The notes beneath the pieces are model-generated. The model made no database searches. It was not told the DNA's origin and saw only the letters and a list, made by a program, of their open reading frames with translations. A stretch of 64,000 bases of DNA from the NCBI RefSeq assembly GCF_017303055.1, contig NZ_JAEKJT010000003.1, positions 1 to 64,000 on the forward strand, in the 5' to 3' direction. The first letter of the stretch is position 1. Every line of letters begins with the position of its first letter. The translations under genes and the position numbers were made by a program. Shown in pieces: positions 48,698 to 57,985 of this stretch. Source of the stretch: Halomonas litopenaei. GTDB taxonomy: Bacteria > Pseudomonadota > Gammaproteobacteria > Pseudomonadales > Halomonadaceae.

Positions 48698-49477
48698 ATG
48701 AACAATATCGATAGCACCAGCGTGATCAGCGAAGTGCGCAATCGAGTGCTGTACCTGGCGCTGAATCGCCCGTCCAAGCTGAACGCCCTCAACCGTGCCG
48801 TGTTCGACCGGCTGATGGAGATCATCGAACCCCTGGAACGCCACCAGGCCATCGGCTGCATCGTGCTGGGCTCGACCAGCGATCATTTCTGTGCCGGTGC
48901 TGACATCTCGATGCTGGCCAGCAGGAATGCCGAGGCCTTGAGATGCGACGACATGTTCGCTGAATGGCAGGCCTTTGCCGACCTGAAGGTCCCCAAGATC
49001 GCCGCGGTCAAGGGCTGTGCCCTGGGTGGCGGCTGCGAGCTGGCGATGATGTGCGACATCATCTATGCCCGCGAAGAAGCCGTGTTCGGTCAACCGGAAG
49101 TCAAGCTGGGGCTGATTCCCGGGATGGGCGGGACCCAGCGCCTGACCCGCCGGGTAGGCCGCGCCAAGGCCATGGAGCTGATTCTCACCGGTCGCACCAT
49201 CAGCGCGCACCAGGCCTGCGACATGGGACTGGTGTCCCGGGTCTTCACAGCTGACTTCGATGATCAGGTGCGTGCCCAGGCCGAACTCATCGCCAGCTAC
49301 GGGGGCGTAGCGACCCGGGCGGCGGTGGAAGCAATCGGCCGCGCCGAGCAAACGTCACTGGCAGAGGGGTTGCTGTTCGAGCGTCGGGTGTATCATGGCC
49401 TGTGGAATACCGATGACTGCCAGGAAGGGCTCCAGGCCTTCATCGACAAGCGTCCTGCCAAGGTGGTGAACCGCTGA
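48698..49477 (+). CDS. Enoyl-CoA hydratase/isomerase-family protein
   Basis: This is a 259-residue crotonase-fold enzyme. The oxyanion-hole regions are [10 protein letters not shown] and [13 protein letters not shown]. Both glutamates of true hydratases are visible, one in [10 protein letters not shown] and one in [20 protein letters not shown]. It should therefore be able to hydrate enoyl-CoA thioesters. Length is typical. The gene starts 20 bp after the membrane protein, with GGAGA upstream, and 3 bp before the response regulator. No other beta-oxidation gene is near, so it probably acts on a product of the upstream adenylation enzyme rather than in general fatty acid breakdown. Confidence 0.9.
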   Translation: MNNIDSTSVISEVRNRVLYLALNRPSKLNALNRAVFDRLMEIIEPLERHQAIGCIVLGSTSDHFCAGADISMLASRNAEALRCDDMFAEWQAFADLKVPKIAAVKGCALGGGCELAMMCDIIYAREEAVFGQPEVKLGLIPGMGGTQRLTRRVGRAKAMELILTGRTISAHQACDMGLVSRVFTADFDDQVRAQAELIASYGGVATRAAVEAIGRAEQTSLAEGLLFERRVYHGLWNTDDCQEGLQAFIDKRPAKVVNR

Positions 49478-49480
49478 TCC

Positions 49481-50221
49481 ATGCTGAACAACCGAATACT
49501 GATCGTCGAGGACGAAGTGGACATCGCGCGGCTGCTCAAGTCCCACCTGGACGATCTGGGCGCCGACGTAGCGTTAGCCCACGACGCGGGGACCGGCATG
49601 CGTCTGGCCCTTGAGTGTACCTGGGACCTGGCACTGCTCGACATCCAGCTCCCCGGGGTTCACAACGGCCTGGGTATCTGCGAAGCGCTGCGTCACAAGT
49701 CGCCGATGACGGTGATCATGATGCTCACCGCGCGCTCCTCCGAGCTCAATCGACTCACCGGCTTCGAGCACGGTGCTGATGACTATGTCGTGAAGCCCTT
49801 TTCGATCATCGAACTGGTGGCGCGGATCAAGTCCCAGCTGCGCCGGCTCGACATGCTCAAGTCCCTGGAGGCAAGCCACGCGGGCACGCCACCTCCGGTC
49901 CAGCTACCCATCGAGGTCGGGCAGCTCAGGATACATCCCGACTACCGACGCGCCGCCATCAAGGAGCAAAATATCGAGCTGACGAGCAAGGAATTCGATC
50001 TACTCCTGTTCTTTGCAAGCGCCCCTAATCGCGTATTCAGCCGAGCCGAATTGCTCGACAAGGTCTGGGGCTACGGTCATGCCGGCTACGAGCACACCGT
50101 CAACTCCCATATCAATCGCCTGCGCAGCAAGATAGAAGCCGATACCAACGCGCCTAGGCGCATCATCACGGTCTGGGGTGTCGGCTACAAACTGGATCCG
50201 GACGGCTTCGCCGAGCACTGA
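49481..50221 (+). CDS. OmpR-family response regulator
   Basis: This is a 246-residue response regulator. The receiver domain has the acidic pair Glu10-Asp11, phosphoacceptor Asp54 (LLDIQLPG), Thr83 and Lys105 (VVKPFS). The C-terminal winged helix (about 140-240) has ELTSKEFDLLLFFASAPNRVFSR and VNSHINRLRSKIE, typical of OmpR/PhoB. It starts 3 bp after the hydratase gene and precedes the kinase by 33 bp, so the regulatory pair is part of the metabolic operon. The 11-bp-period repeat upstream of the operon is its likely target. Confidence 0.95.
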   Translation: MLNNRILIVEDEVDIARLLKSHLDDLGADVALAHDAGTGMRLALECTWDLALLDIQLPGVHNGLGICEALRHKSPMTVIMMLTARSSELNRLTGFEHGADDYVVKPFSIIELVARIKSQLRRLDMLKSLEASHAGTPPPVQLPIEVGQLRIHPDYRRAAIKEQNIELTSKEFDLLLFFASAPNRVFSRAELLDKVWGYGHAGYEHTVNSHINRLRSKIEADTNAPRRIITVWGVGYKLDPDGFAEH

Positions 50222-50254
50222 TGGCAGGCTGTCCTTCGTCGAAGAGACAGGCGC

Positions 50255-51742
50255 ATGCTCAAGACCCTGTATTCCAAGATCGCGGTACTGATCACGGTGG
50301 TGACCACCCTGATGGGCCTTGCCATCGCCGTGTCTGGCTACGCTCTGATGCGACAGTATCACGAGGAGGTGACCCAGAAACTCAATGCGCCCATCGCCGA
50401 CTATATCGCCCGCCAATACCAGTTCAGCCAGGTCGAGGATCTACAGGCCACCCTCGACGCCCTGGCCGCCCTCGCCATGACCGTCAATCCCAGCGTGGAG
50501 ATCTACCTGCTGGACGCCAGCGGAAGGATTCTGTCCCATGTCGCCAACGACAACCCAATCAGGCGCCAGCAGGTGGCGCTGGCGCCGGTGGAACACTTCA
50601 TCGCCCGGGATGCTCGCCAGGCTACCTTGGGAAGGCAACCGCCCCTCTACGGCACCGATCCGCGCAGCATCGACGGCGACAAGACCTTTTCGGCCACCCG
50701 CATCACTCTACCCAACGGGGCTCCCGGCTACCTCTATGCGATCCTCGGCGGCAAGACCTATGACACCATCGCCAGCGACCTTCTCTCCAGCTACATCGCC
50801 AAGATCGCGCTGCTGCTTCTCGTCAGCATCCTCTTGACCTCACTGTTGATCAGCCTGCTCAGCGTGCGCTTCATCACCCAACGTATCGGTCGATTGCTGG
50901 CGACCATGCAGGGCTTTACGCGCAATGACTTCGTGGCCGAGCCTGCTGATCCAAATGCCTTTCTACCCGACGACGAGATCTATCGGCTGTATCTTGAATA
51001 CGACGCCATGGCGAGTCGTATCTCGGCCCAGTTCGAAAGCCTCAAGAACATGGACAGGCTACGCAAAGAACTGATTTCCAACGTCTCTCACGATCTGCGC
51101 ACCCCAGTGGCCACGATCCAAGCCTATACCGAGACGGTACAGGCCAAGCGCCGGACCCTCGATGACGGACAGCTGGCCAGTCATCTCAGCACCATCGAAA
51201 ATAGCTGCCTGCGCCTGTCTCGGCTGATCGACGACCTGTTCGAACTGTCTCGGCTCGAAACCGGTCATATCGAGCCCCGGCGGGAGGTATTCTCGATCCT
51301 CGAACTGGTCTACGACATCGTTCAGGAGTTTTCGCTGTGCGCGCGGGACAAGGGCGTCACCCTGTACACCCCGGCTACCCATCGCAATATCCAGGTGTTC
51401 GCCGATGTGCAGATGATTCAGCGGGTGCTGCAGAATCTGATTCGCAACGCCCTGTGTCACTGCCCTTCAGGCGGCAAGATCAGCATCACCCTGGAAGAGG
51501 ACCACCACCACGTCTACGTCTGTGTCAGCGATACCGGCTGCGGCATCGATGACAAGGACCTGCCCTACATCTTCAACCGCTACTACCAGTCCGACGACAC
51601 CCCCCACAAGGACCGCACCACCAGCGGCCTGGGACTGAGCATCGTGCGCGGCATCCTGGAGCTGCACCAGAGCCGTATCGGGGTACGCAGCCAGGTTGAC
51701 CAGGGCAGCGACTTCTTCTTCCACCTGCCGGCGGTTCCCTGA
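50255..51742 (+). CDS. Sensor histidine kinase
   Basis: This 495-residue membrane kinase has a first membrane segment at about 8-32, a periplasmic sensor of about 150 residues, and a second segment at about 190-212. A HAMP-like linker follows, then the H-box NVSHDLRTPVATIQ with phosphoaccepting His279, and the ATPase domain with NLIRNAL (N box), DTGCGIDDKDLPYIFNRYY (G1/F) and TSGLGLSIV (G2). The periplasmic part contains short strands (VEIYLLDASGRILSHV, APGYLYAILGG) consistent with a PAS/Cache-like ligand sensor. It pairs with the regulator just upstream. Signal unknown, presumably linked to the operon's product or substrate. Confidence 0.95.
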   Translation: MLKTLYSKIAVLITVVTTLMGLAIAVSGYALMRQYHEEVTQKLNAPIADYIARQYQFSQVEDLQATLDALAALAMTVNPSVEIYLLDASGRILSHVANDNPIRRQQVALAPVEHFIARDARQATLGRQPPLYGTDPRSIDGDKTFSATRITLPNGAPGYLYAILGGKTYDTIASDLLSSYIAKIALLLLVSILLTSLLISLLSVRFITQRIGRLLATMQGFTRNDFVAEPADPNAFLPDDEIYRLYLEYDAMASRISAQFESLKNMDRLRKELISNVSHDLRTPVATIQAYTETVQAKRRTLDDGQLASHLSTIENSCLRLSRLIDDLFELSRLETGHIEPRREVFSILELVYDIVQEFSLCARDKGVTLYTPATHRNIQVFADVQMIQRVLQNLIRNALCHCPSGGKISITLEEDHHHVYVCVSDTGCGIDDKDLPYIFNRYYQSDDTPHKDRTTSGLGLSIVRGILELHQSRIGVRSQVDQGSDFFFHLPAVP

Positions 51743-51772
51743 CCCCCTTCGGGATACAGAGAGCTCCCGCCG

Positions 51773-52699
51773 TCACTCCCAGCAGGCCAACTGGTTGAGG
51801 TGCTCGCGGCGGGCGCACTCCGGCGACACCGCCTTGAAGCGGACCCGTGTCCCGGGCAGGCACTGGGCCAAGCGCGCGCAGGCAAGCGGAGTCAGCGCAC
51901 CCAGACGCGGGTAGCCGCCGATGGTCTGACGATCGTTCATCAGGATGATCGGCTGGCCGTCGGGGGGCACCTGCACCGCACCCAGCGGAATACCCTCCGA
52001 CACCATGCCCTTCATGCGGCCTTCAAGGCGCGCCCCGGTCAGGCGAATGCCCATGCGGTCGGCACGCTGATCGATGGTCCAGTGCTGGTTGAAGGCACGG
52101 TAAAGGCTGTGTCCGTCGAAGCTTGCGAGCTGAGCGCCCGCTACCAGCGCCAGCTCGAGCGGCTCCGACGAGGCAGCCAGCGTTGCCACGCTTGGGGCCA
52201 GCGCTCGTGCGTTCACACGCTGGTGTGGCGCTTTCGCCTCCACGCGGTCACCCGCCACCAGGGGACGTCCCAGGCCATCCAGACCGCCCAGGCCCTCCCG
52301 CACGGTGCTCGAAAGACTTCCCATCACCGCTTCTCCGGCCACGCCCCCCGGGAGCGCCAGATAGGCGCGCAGGCCCTTGCTGGGACGCTCGAAGACCAGT
52401 CGCTGTCCTTGCTTCAGCGTCAGTGCCTGACCGGGAGCGATGGCCTCGCCGTCACGTCGCGCAGCGAGATCCGCCCCCGCCAGCGCCACGCAGATATCGG
52501 CCTCGGCGACCAGCTCAAGCCCCCCCACCATGACTTCGAGACCAGCGGCTTCCGGAGCATTGCCGAGCAGCCAGTTGGCCCATCCCAGCGCCACCCAGTC
52601 CATGGCGCCGCCCTGGGTCACGCCAAGATGACGCACCCCACCACGTCCACCATCGACCACCAGTGCCATGGGTCCCGCACGTTCCACCTTGAGACTCAT
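51773..52699 (-). CDS. pxpC: 5-oxoprolinase subunit C
   Basis: This 308-residue protein is of the biotin-dependent carboxyltransferase/KipA family, one of three subunits of the ATP-dependent 5-oxoprolinase PxpABC. Landmarks are VVDGGRGGVRHLGVTQGGAMD at the N-terminus, CVALAGADLAA, LALPGGV, NQHWTIDQRADRMGIRL (a family hallmark) and LMNDRQTIGGYPRLG. The complex converts toxic pyroglutamate to glutamate. It is the last gene of the pxpA-pxpB-pxpC operon, with a 4-bp overlap (ATGA) to pxpB. It ends 30 bp from the convergent kinase gene, leaving little room for a terminator. Confidence 0.93.
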   Translation of the reverse strand: MSLKVERAGPMALVVDGGRGGVRHLGVTQGGAMDWVALGWANWLLGNAPEAAGLEVMVGGLELVAEADICVALAGADLAARRDGEAIAPGQALTLKQGQRLVFERPSKGLRAYLALPGGVAGEAVMGSLSSTVREGLGGLDGLGRPLVAGDRVEAKAPHQRVNARALAPSVATLAASSEPLELALVAGAQLASFDGHSLYRAFNQHWTIDQRADRMGIRLTGARLEGRMKGMVSEGIPLGAVQVPPDGQPIILMNDRQTIGGYPRLGALTPLACARLAQCLPGTRVRFKAVSPECARREHLNQLACWE

Positions 52700-53418
52700 G
52701 CGCCGCTCTCCTCGGCCGGGGGTTGGGGGGTGGTGTCGCCGCCCTGCGCCTCGAAGGTAGCGCGGTCGATGGCCACAAAGCGCACGCGATCACCAGGCTT
52801 GAACAAGGTGTAGCCCTCGCGCTCGCGATCAAACAGCTTCACCGCGGTTCGCCCGATCAGGTTCCAGCCACCGGGAGAAGGCGCCGGGTAAACCGCCGTC
52901 TGGCGATCCGCGATACCGACACTGCCAGCGGCCACTTTTTGCCGTGGGGTCTCCAGACGCGGCGTCGCCAGGGCCTCCTCCACCAGCCCCATGAAGCCGT
53001 AGCCAGGCGCAAAGCCCAATGCGAAGACGCTGTAGTCACGCGCACAGTGACGGCGGACGACCTCCTCGACCGTCATCCCGGAGCGGCGCGCCATCAGCGT
53101 TAGCTCAGGACCGACGGAGGGGTCGTACCAGACAGGAATCTCATGCAGGGTGCCTTGTTCCGCCGCCTGGGGTGACAGTCCATCAAGTGCCGCCATGAGG
53201 CGTGTCCGGGCCTCCGCCAACGACAGTCGCTGGATATCGATCTGGACCAGTACCGTGGTGTAGGACGGCACCACCTCCAGGGCAGCGTCGCCAAGGCGCT
53301 GGCGAATCGCGTTGGTGGCCGCCAGCACCCAGGGCATATGCGCTTCGTCGATGGCATCAAACAGCCTGACGATCAGGCTATCGAAGGCGACTGTCTCCAG
53401 TCGTGGGCGTGGCGTCAT
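52696..53418 (-). CDS. pxpB: 5-oxoprolinase subunit B
   Basis: This is a 240-residue protein of the KipI/PxpB family. Landmarks are [42 protein letters not shown] and [30 protein letters not shown], the last being the family signature. With PxpC it forms the ATP-using part that activates 5-oxoproline. It overlaps pxpA and pxpC by 4 bp on each side, showing tight coupling. Cytoplasmic, with no signal peptide. Confidence 0.93.
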   Translation of the reverse strand: MTPRPRLETVAFDSLIVRLFDAIDEAHMPWVLAATNAIRQRLGDAALEVVPSYTTVLVQIDIQRLSLAEARTRLMAALDGLSPQAAEQGTLHEIPVWYDPSVGPELTLMARRSGMTVEEVVRRHCARDYSVFALGFAPGYGFMGLVEEALATPRLETPRQKVAAGSVGIADRQTAVYPAPSPGGWNLIGRTAVKLFDREREGYTLFKPGDRVRFVAIDRATFEAQGGDTTPQPPAEESGA

Positions 53419-54179
53419 GCCTCCTCCAGTCGGTCGAAGGCCTCACGAATGGCCCGGACGGCGGCTACGGAGCTTTCGTTGTCACCGTGCACGCACAACG
53501 TATCCGCAGGCAGTTGCAGCGGGGTCCCGTCTCGGGCCGCCAGAGGCTCCCCCTTGGCCAGCGTGACCGCCTGGGCGACGATGGTCGACTCATCGTGATG
53601 CACCGCTCCCGGTTCACGCCGAGACACCAGCCGCCCCTGCTGGTCGTAGGCTCGATCGGCGAACACTTCGAACCACAGGGAAACGCCCTCCTCCGCCGCC
53701 AACGCCCGGACGTCATCGGTATCGGCGGTGGACATCACCAGCAGCGGCAGGCTGGCATCGTAGGCACGCACGGCGCGCATGGTCGCGCGCAGCAGGTCCT
53801 GGCCCGCCGGGCTGTTCACCGCCATATCGTTGTACAGGGCACCATGGGGCTTGATATAGCGGACTCGAGAGCCTTCCGCTCGACACACACCATCCAGCGC
53901 GCCGATCTGATACAGCAACAGGTTCTCCGCTTCGGACGGCGATACCGCCAGGCTGCGCCGTCCAAACCCGACCAGGTCCGGGTAGCCGGGGTGCGCACCG
54001 ATGGCCACGTTGTTGGCCACCGCCAGGCCGACGGTGCGACGCATCACGTCGGGATCGCCCGCATGGAAGCCGCAGGCAATATTGGCGCAGTCGATATACG
54101 CCATCACGTCGGTATCGCGGCCTATCTTCCAGGCGCCGAAACTCTCGCCGACATCGCAGTTGAGGAGGGGGATCGGCAT
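53415..54179 (-). CDS. pxpA: 5-oxoprolinase subunit A (LamB/YcsF family)
   Basis: This is a 254-residue TIM-barrel-like protein. It starts with [12 protein letters not shown] and contains [56 protein letters not shown] and [11 protein letters not shown], all hallmarks of the LamB/YcsF family now known as PxpA. It is the first gene of the operon. The 216-bp gap to the divergent VOC gene holds both promoters, and I found no clear operator in it. Confidence 0.95.
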   Translation of the reverse strand: MPIPLLNCDVGESFGAWKIGRDTDVMAYIDCANIACGFHAGDPDVMRRTVGLAVANNVAIGAHPGYPDLVGFGRRSLAVSPSEAENLLLYQIGALDGVCRAEGSRVRYIKPHGALYNDMAVNSPAGQDLLRATMRAVRAYDASLPLLVMSTADTDDVRALAAEEGVSLWFEVFADRAYDQQGRLVSRREPGAVHHDESTIVAQAVTLAKGEPLAARDGTPLQLPADTLCVHGDNESSVAAVRAIREAFDRLEEA

Positions 54180-54395
54180 AGGGCCACCTTATTGTTGTCG
54201 ATGAAGTGTCATTGAATGATGTCGCTGTCTGAATTCTCGATCAAGCCGCCGGGCAGCGTACCGGCATCGCCCCGAGACTCGCGTCATCGCTGCGCAGCAA
54301 CAAATTCAGCGTCAAGATTGACGACAGCAGCTCACCCGGCCAAGAATCACTGACACTACCCTGTCAATAACGCCCTATCCAACCGGAGACTTCCC

Positions 54396-54833
54396 ATGGC
54401 TGTCAGCGATCCTTTCCATCTGGCGATCCAGGTCCGCGATATCGACGAAGCCCGCGAATTCTATGGCAACTTTCTCGGCTGCCCCGAAGGCCGCAGCTCC
54501 GAGTCCTGGGTCGACTTCGACCTCTACGGCCATCAGTTCGTCTGCCATCTGAATCCAGCGCTCAAGGATGCCGCCAGCGCTGCCCACAAGAATCCGGTCG
54601 ACGGTCACGGCGTGCCGGTACCGCACTTCGGCGTGGTCCTCGAGATGCCAGCCTGGGAAGCCCTGGCCGACAAGCTCAAGTCCCACGGCGTGGAGTTCGA
54701 GATCGAACCCTATATTCGCTTCAAGGGCGAGCCGGGCGAGCAGGCGACCATGTTCTTCAAGGACCCTTCCGGCAACGCGCTAGAATTCAAGGCGTTCAAG
54801 GATCGCGACAGCCAGCTGTTCAAGAAGGCCTGA
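54396..54833 (+). CDS. VOC-family (glyoxalase-like) protein
   Basis: This is a 145-residue vicinal oxygen chelate protein. It begins [26 protein letters not shown] (first beta-alpha-beta unit with a metal-ligand histidine), then [15 protein letters not shown], and in the second unit [12 protein letters not shown] and [11 protein letters not shown] (with a metal-ligand glutamate). The metal site looks complete, so it is probably a lyase, dioxygenase or isomerase rather than a resistance binding protein. GGAGA precedes the ATG. It is the first gene on the right of pxpABC and 160 bp before the TRAP transporter. Substrate unknown. Confidence 0.85.
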   Translation: MAVSDPFHLAIQVRDIDEAREFYGNFLGCPEGRSSESWVDFDLYGHQFVCHLNPALKDAASAAHKNPVDGHGVPVPHFGVVLEMPAWEALADKLKSHGVEFEIEPYIRFKGEPGEQATMFFKDPSGNALEFKAFKDRDSQLFKKA

Positions 54834-54921
54834 CCACCGGGCCGGGCTGCGTCAGTGGTGTCGGTTGATCTTCAACGCCGCCTTCACTGACGCTGACGCA
54901 AGCATCGCCTCATCACTAGGT

Positions 54922-54981
54922 TCGACAACAGACTCAACGACTCACTCGACGACAAACTCAACAACACACTCAACAACAACA
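54922..54981. repeat. Five tandem 12-bp repeats in the TRAP leader
   Basis: Units such as TCAACAACACAC, TCGACGACAAAC and TCAACGACTCAC follow one another from 54922 to 54981. The array ends 12 bp before the dctP start, so it would lie in the mRNA leader and around the ribosome site. Copy number could vary by slippage. Confidence 0.75.
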
Positions 54982-54993
54982 AGGTTCGCCATC

Positions 54994-55980
54994 ATGCCCT
55001 GTCTCCGCTCTCTTCGTCTGGCGGTTGCCGTTGCCTCACTGACGGGCCTGGCATCCGCCGCCCAGGCCGCCGATTGGAACCTGGCCACGCCCTACGGCGA
55101 CGCCAGCTTTCACACCGTCAACACCAAACAGTTCGCTGACGATGTCCGCGAGGCCACCGACGGTGAGCTGGATATTACCGTGCACTCGGGTGGCTCGCTG
55201 ATCAGCCATGGCGAGATCAAGCCATCGGTCAGGCGTGGCACCGTCCAGGCCGGCGAGATCTTCCTGTCGATTCTGTCCAACGAATCCCCCGTCTTTGAAC
55301 TCGACACCCTGCCGGGCCTCGCCGGCAGCTACGACGAGGCATGGGCGCTGTGGCAGGCAAGCAAGCCCGTCATTGAAGAATTGTTCGCTGAACAGGGCAT
55401 GAAACCGCTGTACGCGGTGCCCTGGCCCTCCCAAGGCATCTACACCGACATCGCGCTCGACGATCCAGCCCAGTTTGAAGGGCTCAGGGTGCGTGCTCCC
55501 AACATCAATACCCAGCGCCTGACCGAGAATCTCGGCGGCCTACCCACCGAAACCGAGGAGTCGGATATTCCGACGGCCTTCTCCACGGGACGCGTCGACG
55601 CCATGATCACCTCAGTGTCGACCGGTGAGTCCATGGCCGCGTGGGACTACGTGTCCCACTTCACCGATGCCAACCTGTGGATCCCGAAGAACATCATCTT
55701 CGTCAATCAGAAGGCCTTCGACCGTCTCGACCAGGCCTCTCAGGACGCACTGCTGGAGGCCGCCGCCCAGGCCGAACAGCGTGGCTGGGAAGCCAGCAAG
55801 GCCGACATGGAAGGCAGCGCCCAGGCCCTTGAGGAGAATGGCATCACCATATCCGAGCCCGTTGATGCGGTGGCCGAAGCCCTTTCCGAGGCTGGCGACA
55901 CGCTGTTCCAGGACTGGGAGAGCCGCGCGGATGATCGCGCCAAGGCGCTGATCGAGGAGTACCGCAGCAACATCGAGTGA
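54994..55980 (+). CDS. dctP: TRAP transporter substrate-binding protein DctP
   Basis: This 328-residue periplasmic binding protein has a signal peptide (MPCLRSLRLAVAVASLTGLA, cleavage after AAQA). The mature protein has GGSLISHGEIKPSVRRGTVQAGE, LPGLAGSYDEAW, GLRVRAPNINTQRLTENLGG and the TRAP signature arginine region, then GRVDAMITS. A start further upstream would encode the 12-bp repeat array as Ser-Thr-Thr units before the signal peptide and is rejected. It forms an operon with dctQ and dctM. The ligand is likely a carboxylate. The adjacent 5-oxoprolinase operon makes pyroglutamate a candidate. Confidence 0.92.
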   Translation: MPCLRSLRLAVAVASLTGLASAAQAADWNLATPYGDASFHTVNTKQFADDVREATDGELDITVHSGGSLISHGEIKPSVRRGTVQAGEIFLSILSNESPVFELDTLPGLAGSYDEAWALWQASKPVIEELFAEQGMKPLYAVPWPSQGIYTDIALDDPAQFEGLRVRAPNINTQRLTENLGGLPTETEESDIPTAFSTGRVDAMITSVSTGESMAAWDYVSHFTDANLWIPKNIIFVNQKAFDRLDQASQDALLEAAAQAEQRGWEASKADMEGSAQALEENGITISEPVDAVAEALSEAGDTLFQDWESRADDRAKALIEEYRSNIE

Positions 55981-56056
55981 GCCAAGGCAGCGCGGATTGC
56001 CGATCGAGGCCATCCGCGCTGATTGATCCTGTCCGCCCTCCGGTGGGAGCATACTC

Positions 56057-56614
56057 ATGACATTTCGCCTGATGCCCATCTACCGCCTGGGCGGATGGGG
56101 AGCGGCCGCCTCGATGGTCGCCATCTGCACGCTGATTACCCTGCAGGTACTGTTTCGTCTATTGGACGCCGTGCTGGTCATGGCCGGCAGCTCGCGCCTG
56201 GGCCTAGAAATCACCGGGGTATCGGAGCTGGCCTCCTTCCTGCTGGTGGGCGCGACCTTCCTCGGCATGGCCTACACCTTCACCCATCATGCCCATATCC
56301 GCATGTCGCTGGTGATTCAGCGTCTTCCTGCGGCGGTGCGGGCCTTTACCGAACTTGCCTGTCTGCTGATCGCCTCGGCGCTCAATGCGCTGTTGTGCGT
56401 GTCGCTGTGGCAGCTGATGCAGGAGAGCCTTGAATACGACGACGTCTCGTCGGGGCTGCTGGCCATCCCCCTGTGGATTCCGCAGCTGGTGCTGCTGATC
56501 GGCATGGTCATGATGAGCCTCGCTCTGGCCGAGGCCTTGATCGATACCGCACGCCAGGCGCTGCAGGCACCACAACGCTTCCAGGCCCCGGATGATGAGG
56601 CTGGCCATGACTGA
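56057..56614 (+). CDS. dctQ: TRAP transporter small permease DctQ
   Basis: This is a 185-residue protein with four membrane segments (about 14-36, 55-78, 95-118, 135-160). The segment GVSELASFLLVGATFLGMAYTFTHHAHIRMSLV, with the charged turn after the second helix, is characteristic of DctQ. LEYDDVSSGLLAIPLWIPQ before the last helix is also typical. It lies 76 bp after dctP and 57 bp before dctM. A hydrophilic C-terminal tail ends near the gap. Confidence 0.92.
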   Translation: MTFRLMPIYRLGGWGAAASMVAICTLITLQVLFRLLDAVLVMAGSSRLGLEITGVSELASFLLVGATFLGMAYTFTHHAHIRMSLVIQRLPAAVRAFTELACLLIASALNALLCVSLWQLMQESLEYDDVSSGLLAIPLWIPQLVLLIGMVMMSLALAEALIDTARQALQAPQRFQAPDDEAGHD

Positions 56615-56671
56615 CATCCCCTGCCCTGTCGCACGGCCCCCTTGCTACCCCTGCGTGGAGAGCCCGTCGCT

Positions 56672-57976
56672 ATGCTGATCATCAGTCTGGTTACCCTGCT
56701 GGCCCTGGCACTGCTGCTGGGCAGCGGCGTATGGATCGCCTACGCCCTGCTTGGCACCGGTTTTATCGTGCTGACGCTGTTCTTTCCCCTGGCGCCCGGA
56801 CCTATCCTGGCGTCCGACTTCTGGGGCGCGAGCTACGGTTGGGACCTGACCGCCCTGCCGATGTTCGTGTGGATGGGCGAAATCCTGTTCCGTTCTGGGC
56901 TTGCCAATAACATGTTCCAGGCGCTGTCGCCCTGGCTCGGCCGACTTCCTGGACGCCTTCTGCACTCCAACATCATCGGCAGTGGGCTGTTCGCGGCAGT
57001 GTGCGGTTCTTCTGCGGCGACCTGCGCCACCGTCGGCAAGATGACGCTGCCTGAGCTCAAGAGCCGAGGATATGACGACGATCTGGCCATCGGCACCCTG
57101 GCCAGCGCCTCGACCCTGGGCCTGTTGATTCCGCCATCGATCATGATGATCGTCTATGGCGTCGTCACCGAGCAGTCGATCTCGCGACTGTTCATCGCAG
57201 GCGTTGGACCCGGCTTGCTGTTGCTGGGGCTGTTCATGGCCTATGTCATCGGCTGGTCGCTGCTGGTAGGCAATCGGCGGGGCGCGGTGGGACGTCGTGA
57301 TAGCGCAATACCGCTGCGCCAGAAGCTCACCGGCAGCCTGCAGCTGCTACCGTTGCTGGCACTGATCGGCGGTATTCTTGGCAGCATCTACGGCGGGCTC
57401 GCCTCGCCCACCGAGGCCGCTGCGTCCGGCGTCGTACTATCCATGCTGATCGCCAGGGCCAACGGCCACTTCAATGCCGCCATCTTCAAGGAGGCGCTGT
57501 TTGCCGCGGTGCGGACCTCCTGCATGATCGCCTTCATCATTGCCGGGGCCTCCTTCCTGGCATCCGCCATGAGCTTTACCCAGCTGCCGATGGACCTGGC
57601 CGAGAAGATCGGCGCCATGGGCCTGTCACCGGCCTGGTTACTGGTGGTGCTGACCCTGTTCCTGCTGGTGCTGGGTTGCTTCCTCGACGGTATCTCGCTG
57701 ATCCTGCTGGTGACCTCGATCATCATGCCGGTGATCGAGACCGCCGGCTTCGACCTGATCTGGTTCGGCATCTACCTGGTCATCGTCGTCGAGATGTCAC
57801 AGATCACCCCGCCGGTAGGGTTCAACCTGTTTGTGATCCAGGGACTCACCGGCCGCGACATCATGTCGATCACCCGTGCCACGGTGCCCTTCTTCCTGCT
57901 GATGATCGTGGCCATCGTGATCATGAGCCTGTTCCCCGGCATCGCTACCTACCTGCCCCAGGCGATGAGCGGATAG
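56672..57976 (+). CDS. dctM: TRAP transporter large permease DctM
   Basis: This 434-residue inner-membrane protein carries out sodium-driven uptake with DctQ. About 12 hydrophobic segments are visible. Family landmarks are LPMFVWMGEILFRSGLA, GSSAATCATVGKMTLPELKSRGYD, ASASTLGLLIPPSIMMIVYG and VEMSQITPPVGFNLFVIQG. Start 56672 follows a GGAG site at a slightly long spacing. The open frame upstream has no better start. It ends 9 bp from the convergent membrane protein gene. Confidence 0.95.
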   Translation: MLIISLVTLLALALLLGSGVWIAYALLGTGFIVLTLFFPLAPGPILASDFWGASYGWDLTALPMFVWMGEILFRSGLANNMFQALSPWLGRLPGRLLHSNIIGSGLFAAVCGSSAATCATVGKMTLPELKSRGYDDDLAIGTLASASTLGLLIPPSIMMIVYGVVTEQSISRLFIAGVGPGLLLLGLFMAYVIGWSLLVGNRRGAVGRRDSAIPLRQKLTGSLQLLPLLALIGGILGSIYGGLASPTEAAASGVVLSMLIARANGHFNAAIFKEALFAAVRTSCMIAFIIAGASFLASAMSFTQLPMDLAEKIGAMGLSPAWLLVVLTLFLLVLGCFLDGISLILLVTSIIMPVIETAGFDLIWFGIYLVIVVEMSQITPPVGFNLFVIQGLTGRDIMSITRATVPFFLLMIVAIVIMSLFPGIATYLPQAMSG

Positions 57977-57985
57977 CCGCCGTTT

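Noticed and set aside
54865..54993. N-terminal extension of DctP containing Ser-Thr-Thr repeats
   Set aside because: The frame is open, but the normal signal peptide begins at the Met at 54994, and the extension is simply the translated 12-bp DNA repeat.
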